The notes beneath the pieces are model-generated. The model was not told where the DNA came from. It made no database searches and was given only the letters and a program-made list of their open reading frames with translations. Of a stretch of 21,333 bases of DNA, positions 15,385 through 21,333 are shown in pieces. The position numbers and the translations under genes are program-made. Source of the DNA: an uncultured Cellvibrio sp. (GTDB lineage: Bacteria > Pseudomonadota > Gammaproteobacteria > Pseudomonadales > Cellvibrionaceae); assembly GCA_946481735.1 (NCBI GenBank), contig CAMLOU010000076.1, positions 1 to 21,333 of the forward strand, written 5' to 3'. Position 1 is the stretch's first letter. Each line of letters begins with the position of its first letter.

Positions 15385-15560
15385 GTTTGGTATTAGGGCC
15401 TCTGTTTCGAAAGCGCATAACAAATTGGCAGGAAGCCAATTTGCACAGCGAAGCTGCCCGAAGGGTGAACCACAGGGATGTGGTGAATGAATACATCCTT
15501 GTAGCTCCCTCAAGTCGTCCATGACTTGAGGGTTTCGAAACAGAGGCCCTAATACCAAAC
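15385..15560. mobile_element. MITE-like 176-bp element with 28-bp perfect terminal inverted repeats
   Basis: Left arm 15385-15412 (GTTTGGTATTAGGGCC...TTTCGAAA) is the exact reverse complement of right arm 15533-15560. Inside are further perfect hairpins: CAAATTGGC/GCCAATTTG at 15421-15443 (9-bp stem, 5-nt loop) and CCCTCAAGTC/GACTTGAGGG at 15507-15532 (10-bp stem, 6-nt loop) directly abutting the right arm. GGATGT/ACATCC pair at 15476-15498. There is no transposase ORF, so it would be non-autonomous. TCG flanks both ends and could be a 3-bp target duplication, but this is weak. It lies between the gntR stop codon and its terminator. Confidence 0.75.
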
Positions 15561-15585
15561 TCGTATTGTGCCAATCATCAAAAGT

Positions 15586-15621
15586 AAAAGGCGTTTATCT
15601 TGCGATAAACGCCTTTTTTAT
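15586..15621. terminator. Bidirectional rho-independent terminator
   Basis: A perfect stem AAGGCGTTTATC / GATAAACGCCTT with TTGC loop is flanked by A-run and T-run, so it can act on both strands. It separates the GntR gene (+) from the convergent GH43 gene (-). The MITE-like element has pushed it about 230 bp away from the gntR stop codon. Confidence 0.9.
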
Positions 15622-15680
15622 TCACATCGAATTTTTCTCGCTGTCCGAGACGCAAAGCCATTTCACATCTCGGAAAAAAA

Positions 15681-17522
15681 CTACTCAACTGCTCTTAATT
15701 GAAACCTTTGGCAAATGGTATCCAGTGCTGGCGCCTGTGCCACGTTGGTGCCATTGGCCAGACCGCAGTGGGCCAGGTCCATGACTTGTTGGCTGTGGCG
15801 GGCGACGAGACGTTGGGTGCCGTTGGGTAGGTGGTCGATGCGCCATTGGCTGTTGTTGCCGGTGCATTTGTTGAGCGAGATATTGGCTCCGGCGACGACT
15901 GCAGATTTTTCTACAGCCAAGCATCCGCCCTTGTCTGCCTGGATTTCAAAATAGCCAGCGTCGGTGGGCTGGAATGTCCATTGTTGACAGGCGTCGTGGC
16001 GCCATTCGGATTGGGTGAGGTTGGCGGTGGGATTTTTTGTGCAGTCTTCGGCGGTGAGCATCTTGCCGCTTTGTACGCTGGCGATGGCGACTGTGCCGAT
16101 AGGTTGTGCGCGCCATTGATCACAATGTTCTGTTGCGCAGTTTTCAGCGGTTAATGCGGATTGCGTTGCGCGATTGATGAGGCGTAGCCAGCCATCGGCT
16201 TGCGCTTCGAGTTTCCATTCCTGGCAGTTAGCGTTGGTCCAGGGGGTTATTTGCAATTGATCAACAGAACATTGGCCGAGGAAATTGCCGGTGGCGTTGT
16301 GGGCGAGGCGGAAGTAGCCGTCGCTGGTGTAGTCGAGTACCCATTGCGCGTCTTTGCCTTGGCAGGCGCTGTTTAATTGATTGCCGCTTTTGGCCAGACA
16401 TTGATTGCTGCTGCGATTGATCAGTTGATATTCCGCACCTAATACGCGTGTGGTTAAGGGGCCGTTTTCACCGGACGGTAAAACGACCGGTGCGCCTTCA
16501 GCAACGGGTTCGCCAAAGTTCGGGGTGCCGTCTGCGTTCCAGGTAAATTTTTGTGCGCGCACGGAGCGCGTTGCACTGCAGCCGTGTTTGGGGGATGAGT
16601 TGCCGTGGTAAACAATCCAGTCTTCTGTGCCATCCGGCGATTTAAAGAAACCGTTGTGGCCCGGTGCGTAAACACCGTTGGCGGTTTGAAAGACCGGCTC
16701 GGTGGATTTTTTCCAGGACGCCGGTTTCATCGGGTCGTCGCCAACCAGTTCCAGTTGGCCCAATTTGTAATCCGGCGTATCGCAAAAGCTCGCCGAATAA
16801 ATCACAAAGGTTTTACCATTGTGTTTCAGAATTTCTGCTCCTTCCGTGACCTTGCGACCGCTTTGCTCCCAATCATATGTCGGGCGCGTTAACACCATGC
16901 GCGGCCCGGTGATGGTCCAGGGGTTGCTCATCTCGGAAATAAAATTCAACTGCTCATCGCCGACCCATTCGGACCACAGCAAATAAAGTTTGTCCTTGTG
17001 TTGAAAATAGGTGCCGTCGATGTTCCAGCTGTTGGGCATGGGCGAGCCTTTGTATTCGTAAGGGCCGAGCGGATCATCACCGACACTTTCAATCACACTG
17101 AGATGTTGATGATCGAGGGTGCCGTCCTGCCCCGATGTGTACATCACATACCAGCGCCAGCCGTTGGGTCCTTTCAGGCGATGAAATTCAAATGCCCAAA
17201 AATTACAGCAGCGTTCAAATTCGGTATGTGACCAGATATTAATGGGCGTGGCAGTTGCAAGGCCGGACAAGGTCGGCGATTTGCGCATAACCAACTGCGA
17301 TGTCCAGGTGGTCGTCGTGAGGTAATAATTGCCTTGATAATATTCGAGCCAGGGATCAGCGCCATTGCTGAAGAGCGGATTGGTGAAGGTGGTCGGTTTG
17401 CTATCAGCCTGACCATTTTTTGCTGCGGGTGCGTCAGCGGTATTGCCCGCACAACCCATCAATATTAGCGATAACAACGAAAGGGACACGCCCCATTTTC
17501 TAAACATCTCAACAAGGTTCAT
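15681..17522 (-). CDS. GH43 lipoprotein, exo-alpha-1,5-L-arabinofuranosidase-like, with two ricin/CBM13 trefoil domains
   Basis: 613 residues. Lipobox LMGC (Cys24). The five-bladed GH43 domain spans about 45-345: catalytic base Asp56 (NGADPW), pKa modulator Asp169 (NIDGTYF) and acid Glu227 (TEGAE). The sequence around WAFEFHRL resembles the GH43 group containing exo-alpha-1,5-L-arabinofuranosidases (subfamily 26 type), which release arabinose from arabinan ends; that assignment is by eye. About 355-613 is Cys-rich and carries six Q-x-W-like repeats (QWV, EWK, QWR, QWT, QWR, RFQ), enough for two beta-trefoil domains. GGAG lies 8 nt before the ATG. It lies 46 bp downstream of the GH97 gene, very likely in one operon, and is anchored at the cell surface or in the periplasm. 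Confidence 0.88.
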   Translation of the reverse strand: MNLVEMFRKWGVSLSLLSLILMGCAGNTADAPAAKNGQADSKPTTFTNPLFSNGADPWLEYYQGNYYLTTTTWTSQLVMRKSPTLSGLATATPINIWSHTEFERCCNFWAFEFHRLKGPNGWRWYVMYTSGQDGTLDHQHLSVIESVGDDPLGPYEYKGSPMPNSWNIDGTYFQHKDKLYLLWSEWVGDEQLNFISEMSNPWTITGPRMVLTRPTYDWEQSGRKVTEGAEILKHNGKTFVIYSASFCDTPDYKLGQLELVGDDPMKPASWKKSTEPVFQTANGVYAPGHNGFFKSPDGTEDWIVYHGNSSPKHGCSATRSVRAQKFTWNADGTPNFGEPVAEGAPVVLPSGENGPLTTRVLGAEYQLINRSSNQCLAKSGNQLNSACQGKDAQWVLDYTSDGYFRLAHNATGNFLGQCSVDQLQITPWTNANCQEWKLEAQADGWLRLINRATQSALTAENCATEHCDQWRAQPIGTVAIASVQSGKMLTAEDCTKNPTANLTQSEWRHDACQQWTFQPTDAGYFEIQADKGGCLAVEKSAVVAGANISLNKCTGNNSQWRIDHLPNGTQRLVARHSQQVMDLAHCGLANGTNVAQAPALDTICQRFQLRAVE

Positions 17523-17538
17523 TCTGTTTTCTCCACAA

Positions 17539-17558
17539 CAGTATTCAATGACATACTG
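17539..17558. promoter_or_regulatory. Dyad in the GH97-GH43 intergenic gap
   Basis: CAGTAT-N8-ATACTG, a perfect 6-bp inverted repeat, lies just upstream of the ribosome binding site of the GH43 lipoprotein gene, inside the 46-bp gap. It could be an RNA hairpin tuning the second gene or a weak operator. No T-run follows. Confidence 0.35.
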
Positions 17559-17568
17559 GATTTAATTT

Positions 17569-19491
17569 TTATTCAAAGACCATCACAAAGCCGCCCGCAG
17601 GTTGTAAAGTCAGGGCTAGATTAGCGGTTGAATTCACCGGCCGTTTTACAAATGAACGAGGCTGAGCATCGTCCTCAATCGCGTAACCCGTTTTATCGCC
17701 GATAAACGCTAAATCCAGGTTAAGGGTTTTCGATTGCTGCTCACCGTTGATGCCAGCAACAAACCATGTGTCACCCGCCCTGCGCGCTACCACTAGTAAT
17801 TTTCCGGGGTAGCCGTCAACAAATCGGGTTTCATCCCAACGGGCCGGCACCTCGCGCATAAATGCTTTTACAAAGTACGGCACTGTGGCCATGCCTTCCG
17901 GTGTTTCCACAATATGCTGAATACCCGAGAGAAAAATAATCGGCAGCGCGAGCTGAAAACCGTTGGTGGTTTTGCGTTCGATATTGGGAATCTCATGAAA
18001 AACCGTGGGTGTGAAATCCATGGGATCAAATGCATTGCGCGCAAAGGGCAAGACGCTGGCGTGGCTCGCTTCCAGATCTGCCGTCTCCTGGCTAAAGGTA
18101 ATCATCTCGAAGCCTTTAACCGATTCCATGGTCATCATATGCGGATAGGTGCGCTGCAAACCGCGCGGCAAGGACGAACCGTGGTAGTTCACCAGCAACT
18201 GGTATTGAGCCGCATCCTGGAGAATGTCGTTGTAATACTGCATCATCGATTGGCCATCGCCGGCGAAGAAATCAATCTTCACACCTTTGATACCCATTTT
18301 TTGCAAACGACTGAATTCGGCGTGGCGTTGCTCGCGCGTCAATAACTTACTTTTGGGCGTGTATTCCGTTTTATTCCAGGCGCCAGAGGAGTTGTACCAC
18401 ACCAACAACCCGACGTTTTTTTGCGCCGCGTAATCCGCCAGTTCCTTGATTTTTTCGTCACCGATTTTGCGATCCCAATCGGCGTCCACCAGGGTGTAAG
18501 GCCAATTCATGTCAGCGGCGTAATCAATAAAGCGTTTTTGCACCTCGTACACCGTGGCGTCATCTTTTAACAAACCCCAGCTCCAGGACGCGATGCCCGG
18601 CTTGATAAACGTGGTATCCATGTCAATGGCGGGTGCGGCGAGATCCGTGCCCAGAGTCGATTCAATGATAGTGGCCAACGAACCCACTGTGATGATGCGC
18701 CAGGGTGATGCAAAAGGCAGTGTGGATTGTGCAAGCAGTGCACCGCCGGTAAAAACTTCCGGTGCCATGGGCACACCGATGCGGTATTCGCCCTGCTCTG
18801 CCTGTTGTTGTAAACGCGACGCGTGAAAGCGGCCGTCCATATCGGCTTCGGTAATCAGCAGCCAGGCATCACCGGTGTTAAATAACGCGGGAAATACCCA
18901 GCCGGCTTCGGTGGGCGCGGCGGTACCTGCCGGTATCGCCATCTGGTAATGCTCTTCATAGGACGGGTTGGTATTCATCCAGCCGGTTTGTGCGACGGAC
19001 ATAGGTTGCAACCAGCCCAGCGAATCCTTCGGCAAGGCAAAGCTGGTGGTTTCGCGCAACACCTGTTTTACATCGGTCGATTCTCCGGGGAAGGCGTAAC
19101 GAAATGCCACACCATCGTCAGACACGCGGAAAATAATATCCACCTCGCGCCCTTCGGCGTTGGCAAAGGTCAGTGTCTGTTCATGAGCGATGTAATTGAC
19201 CTGGCGTTGCTTGCCGGTCCACAACTCGTAGTTGTCGTTGATGGTTTTAACGGTCGATGCCTGTTTCAGGGTGAGGCCACGGGTAAAGTCCGCGTCGTTG
19301 AGCGCAATACCCAACCGGGAATCCTGTAGCACCGGTTTACCTTGATAGGTGATCGCATACCGGGGCGCAGATTCGCTATCAAGGGTGACCTCTACCCGAA
19401 TCCGATTATCGGGGCTGCCCAATGAGATAGGTGACGGGCCGTTACAACCCCAAAGGCATAACATTAATACGCTGACGATCAAGATTTTCAT
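17569..19491 (-). CDS. GH97 glycoside hydrolase lipoprotein, retaining type (alpha-galactosidase or beta-L-arabinopyranosidase-like)
   Basis: 640 residues. Lipobox LWGC (Cys16). GH97 architecture: N-terminal beta-sandwich (about 20-270), (beta/alpha)8 barrel (about 280-550) and C-terminal beta domain. The barrel motif GIKGVKIDFFAGDGQ has Asp407 where the retaining GH97 enzymes (such as the Bacteroides alpha-galactosidase) carry their nucleophile. The following LVNYHGSSLPRGLQRTYP and MTMESVKGFE match that branch rather than the inverting SusB alpha-glucosidases. Retaining GH97 includes alpha-galactosidases and beta-L-arabinopyranosidases; the arabinan context makes the latter attractive, but specificity is inferred. 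AAGGA lies 7-8 nt before the ATG. It precedes the GH43 lipoprotein gene in the same transcript. Confidence 0.9.
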   Translation of the reverse strand: MKILIVSVLMLCLWGCNGPSPISLGSPDNRIRVEVTLDSESAPRYAITYQGKPVLQDSRLGIALNDADFTRGLTLKQASTVKTINDNYELWTGKQRQVNYIAHEQTLTFANAEGREVDIIFRVSDDGVAFRYAFPGESTDVKQVLRETTSFALPKDSLGWLQPMSVAQTGWMNTNPSYEEHYQMAIPAGTAAPTEAGWVFPALFNTGDAWLLITEADMDGRFHASRLQQQAEQGEYRIGVPMAPEVFTGGALLAQSTLPFASPWRIITVGSLATIIESTLGTDLAAPAIDMDTTFIKPGIASWSWGLLKDDATVYEVQKRFIDYAADMNWPYTLVDADWDRKIGDEKIKELADYAAQKNVGLLVWYNSSGAWNKTEYTPKSKLLTREQRHAEFSRLQKMGIKGVKIDFFAGDGQSMMQYYNDILQDAAQYQLLVNYHGSSLPRGLQRTYPHMMTMESVKGFEMITFSQETADLEASHASVLPFARNAFDPMDFTPTVFHEIPNIERKTTNGFQLALPIIFLSGIQHIVETPEGMATVPYFVKAFMREVPARWDETRFVDGYPGKLLVVARRAGDTWFVAGINGEQQSKTLNLDLAFIGDKTGYAIEDDAQPRSFVKRPVNSTANLALTLQPAGGFVMVFE

Positions 19492-19509
19492 CCGCTTTTC
19501 CTTTTTATT

Positions 19510-19578
19510 GTGGACTGTGGACTGACAGGCGACGGGCCGAATCGGCCTACAAATTTATAATATAATATTTAAATTCTA
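19510..19578 (-). promoter_or_regulatory. Putative promoter/operator region of the GH97-GH43 operon
   Basis: The GH97 upstream region contains a tandem GTGGACT x2 (19510-19523), a perfect dyad GGCCGA-A-TCGGCC (19535-19547), and a very A+T-rich block at 19551-19578 with several TATAAT/TATTAT-like words. The A+T block is the likely promoter. The dyad between it and the start codon could be an operator or a hairpin in the leader RNA. No TTGT-N3-ACAA palindrome is seen here. Confidence 0.4.
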
Positions 19579-19641
19579 TAGCGGATGAACAAGGGAAGCC
19601 AGTGTTTCGCGGGTAAATTTGTGTTGAGGGATGAAGTGCGG

Positions 19642-19667
19642 ACCTTGCCCACCGAAGCGGGCAAGGT
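19642..19667 (-). terminator. Hairpin 12 nt after the arabinanase stop codon, lacking a T-run
   Basis: ACCTTGCCC / GGGCAAGGT is a perfect 9-bp stem with an 8-nt loop. On the coding (minus) strand no U-run follows, so it may stabilise the 3' end of the arabinanase mRNA, act with Rho, or allow partial read-through into the GH97 gene. Confidence 0.5.
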
Positions 19668-19679
19668 GCTGGGGGAGAC

Positions 19680-21077
19680 TCAGCGGCGGGTCATGGACCA
19701 CTGCTGATTGGTGCCATTGGTGACATTCCACTGGATCACGTTGGCGTCGTTGGCAGTACTGAAATTCACCACGTCCAACGCCAGGCCGCTCAGCTGTGAC
19801 GTCAGCACATAGTAGCCACCGTTGTTGGTCAGGCTCCATTTCTGGCCGGCGCCGCCCCAGTAATCCCACTGCGCAATATTGGCACCGGGCGCCGTGGATA
19901 CTTCCCATACGTCCACACTTTTCAGGCTGTTGACGTTGATCAGGCTGTAGTAGCCGGTGCCCTGGCTGATTACATACCACTGCTGGTTTTTCGCACCGGA
20001 ATAACCGTATTGCTCGATGTTAGCGCCGTTGGCGGTAGAGGCATTGTCCACGGCCAGTGCGCGATTGCTATGACGCGCGGTGAAACTGTACACGCCATCG
20101 CTGACACCACCACAACTGGTGATCGAGCTGAAGTTACGCGTCAGGCTGGGCCAACCGCCGGAGTAGGTCATGCGCAGGATATCCAGCTTGGCGTTGCCGT
20201 TGTCGTCCAGGTCGTAGTAGTGGGTGGATACATAGTGGCAACCATCCTGCTTGAGTACGCCAATGTGACCCGGCCCTTTGTATTTGCCGCTCTGGTTACC
20301 CAGCACGGTGCGCTCGCCAGTGTAGGGACCAAACACGTTGCTGGCGCGCGCCACCGTAATGTAATAGCTGCTGTTGGAGCCCTGGCAGCAGCTGCCACGA
20401 TTCATAAACAGGTAGTAATAATCGCCATTGCGGGTGATGTAGGGGGCTTCAATGCTCTGGTGATTGCCGCCGTAGATATGATTTACGCTGCCGAGCAACT
20501 TGCCGGTGCTCTGGTTGATCTCCGCCACACCCAACCCGCCAAAGAACGAACCGTAAGACATATACACCCGCCCGTCGTGGTCGCGAAACAGCGCCGGGTC
20601 AATGGCATTGATCTCGCTGGAACCGCCGTAAGATTGCACCACCACACCCAAATCCTGCCAACTGGGATTTTTCAGGGACGCCGTACGCACCACACCAATG
20701 GCCGAAGTGGAGGAACCGAAGGTCGAGACCGAGTAGTAAAGATAGTAGTAACCGTTCATCTGGATAATGTCCGGCGCCCAGAAATGCCCCGCAAAACCGG
20801 GGACGGCATTGTTGATCCAGGAAGGCCAGCCGCTGCCAAACACGGTGGCGGGCCCGGCAGTCCAGTGAACCAGGTTGGTGGATGTGGAATACCAGATACC
20901 GTTACCGGTGGTGAAATGGAAGTAGGTATCGCCATCCTTGATGATCGTGGCCGGGTCGTGGGAATTCTTCAGGCCGGTCAGCTCCAGCGCCGACACAGCG
21001 CCACTGAGCAGCAATAAACAGATAACAGGCAAGGTGCGCAGGAGCGTGAGGCCCCGAGCAAGAGGTTGTGCAGACAT
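19680..21077 (-). CDS. Secreted GH43 endo-alpha-1,5-L-arabinanase with C-terminal CBM13
   Basis: 465 residues. Sec signal peptide with hydrophobic core LPVICLLLLSGAV, cleavage near VSA/LE (about residue 30), no lipobox: a secreted enzyme. The GH43 domain spans about 33-320: base Asp41 (SHDPATI), Asp160 (NAIDPALF), acid Glu210 (SIEAPYI). This spacing matches Cellvibrio Arb43A (Asp38, Asp158, Glu221). The C-terminal ~140 residues form one beta-trefoil with three Q-x-W repeats (QQWYVI, QKWSLT, QQWSMT), a CBM13/ricin-type carbohydrate-binding module. The enzyme would cut the arabinan backbone outside the cell. AAGGTG lies upstream of the ATG. It is the first of three minus-strand glycoside hydrolase genes. 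Confidence 0.92.
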   Translation of the reverse strand: MSAQPLARGLTLLRTLPVICLLLLSGAVSALELTGLKNSHDPATIIKDGDTYFHFTTGNGIWYSTSTNLVHWTAGPATVFGSGWPSWINNAVPGFAGHFWAPDIIQMNGYYYLYYSVSTFGSSTSAIGVVRTASLKNPSWQDLGVVVQSYGGSSEINAIDPALFRDHDGRVYMSYGSFFGGLGVAEINQSTGKLLGSVNHIYGGNHQSIEAPYITRNGDYYYLFMNRGSCCQGSNSSYYITVARASNVFGPYTGERTVLGNQSGKYKGPGHIGVLKQDGCHYVSTHYYDLDDNGNAKLDILRMTYSGGWPSLTRNFSSITSCGGVSDGVYSFTARHSNRALAVDNASTANGANIEQYGYSGAKNQQWYVISQGTGYYSLINVNSLKSVDVWEVSTAPGANIAQWDYWGGAGQKWSLTNNGGYYVLTSQLSGLALDVVNFSTANDANVIQWNVTNGTNQQWSMTRR

Positions 21078-21108
21078 AGATTCACCTTTATTAGCGTTAT
21101 TATTGATA

Positions 21109-21125
21109 ATATTGTCTTACAATAT
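21109..21125. promoter_or_regulatory. Perfect palindrome upstream of the arabinanase gene, FadR/GntR-type operator candidate
   Basis: ATATTGT-CTT-ACAATAT is a perfect 7-bp inverted repeat with a 3-bp spacer, 32 bp upstream of the arabinanase ATG and so in the promoter region. TTGT-N3-ACAA is the type of site bound by FadR-subfamily GntR proteins, one of which is encoded at 14629-15357. A second dyad GTCTT/AAGAC overlaps it. The link to that regulator is inference. Confidence 0.5.
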
Positions 21126-21262
21126 GAAGACTTGGAGATTTTAACGAGTTTAGTGGGTGGGAGCCAGTTGGCGGAGGGAACGATTTTTAATAATGGGAGG
21201 AAAAGAACAGGGGGAATGGTTATGAGGCATTGGGGATGTATCGCGGTGAAATCAGAGCCAGT

Positions 21263-21333
21263 GTCGGATTACGCCTTGCGGCTAATCCGACCTACGGATG
21301 CGGTATTTCAAGTAGGTCGGATTAGCGCAGCGT
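21263..21333. repeat. REP-like inverted repeat pair at the window edge
   Basis: GTCGGATTA (21263-21271) and TAATCCGAC (21283-21291), with CTAC after it, form one hairpin. From 21312 the sequence GTAGGTCGGATTAGCGCAGC begins a second copy in inverse orientation, cut off by the window end. GTAGGTCGGATTA-type palindromes are a common extragenic repeat in gammaproteobacteria. Two in opposite orientation resemble a BIME arrangement. Confidence 0.65.

Noticed and set aside
14659..15558. 299-codon open frame on the minus strand
   Set aside because: Antisense to the GntR regulator and extends into the MITE-like element; no protein motif.
15385..15560. Integron attC site or small structured RNA gene
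   Set aside because: Terminal repeats are perfect and long with no attC core motifs and no integron genes nearby. The nested hairpins fit a non-autonomous element better, although transcription of it was not excluded.
20010..21017. 335-codon open frame on the plus strand
   Set aside because: Antisense to the arabinanase, which has a signal peptide, three catalytic residues and a CBM13. The antisense product is low-complexity Val/Ala/Gly/His.

Overview
The window reads as chromosome of a GC-rich gammaproteobacterium that degrades plant cell walls. Cellvibrio or a close relative is the best guess. The basis is a secreted arabinanase with a ricin-type (CBM13) module beside lipoprotein GH43 and GH97 enzymes, next to ordinary gammaproteobacterial housekeeping genes (comF, cysE, srkA). 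The genus is an inference; no rRNA or tRNA is present to fix it.

Layout. (1) 1-1603: a heptanucleotide AAAAGGG tandem repeat runs up to the start codon of a ComF-family phosphoribosyltransferase (+). The 3' end of comF overlaps a convergent orphan ParA-type ATPase (-), which appears to be preceded by a short overlapping leader ORF with a strong ribosome binding site. (2) 1831-5545: an S41 peptidase lipoprotein (-) is divergent from a SrkA/YihE-like kinase (+), followed by cysE (+). (3) 5744-7890: two unrecognised genes (+) with more A+T than their neighbours, closed by a rho-independent terminator; this looks like an accessory insert. (4) 8137-8514: a small unrecognised protein carrying a repeated YRGQV motif. 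(5) 8664-14388: a signalling locus. A periplasmic solute-binding-like protein (+) converges on a two-gene operon (-) made of a lipoprotein solute-binding protein and a 1249-residue membrane sensor, PAS-PAS-GAF-PAS-GGDEF-EAL. No ABC permease or ATPase gene is present, so the binding proteins probably feed the c-di-GMP enzyme rather than a transporter. (6) 14629-15357: a FadR-type GntR regulator (+). A 176-bp element with perfect 28-bp terminal inverted repeats sits between its stop codon and its terminator. (7) 15681-21077: three genes on the minus strand, in transcription order: secreted GH43 endo-arabinanase with CBM13, GH97 lipoprotein, and GH43 exo-arabinofuranosidase-like lipoprotein with two trefoil domains. 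The right edge carries REP-like inverted repeats.

How the parts may work together. The secreted arabinanase would cut arabinan chains in the medium. The lipoprotein GH43 would release arabinose from the ends, and the GH97 enzyme would remove alpha-galactosyl or beta-L-arabinopyranosyl caps. The adjacent GntR protein is a candidate regulator: a palindrome of the TTGT-N3-ACAA type used by FadR-subfamily regulators lies 32 bp upstream of the arabinanase start codon.
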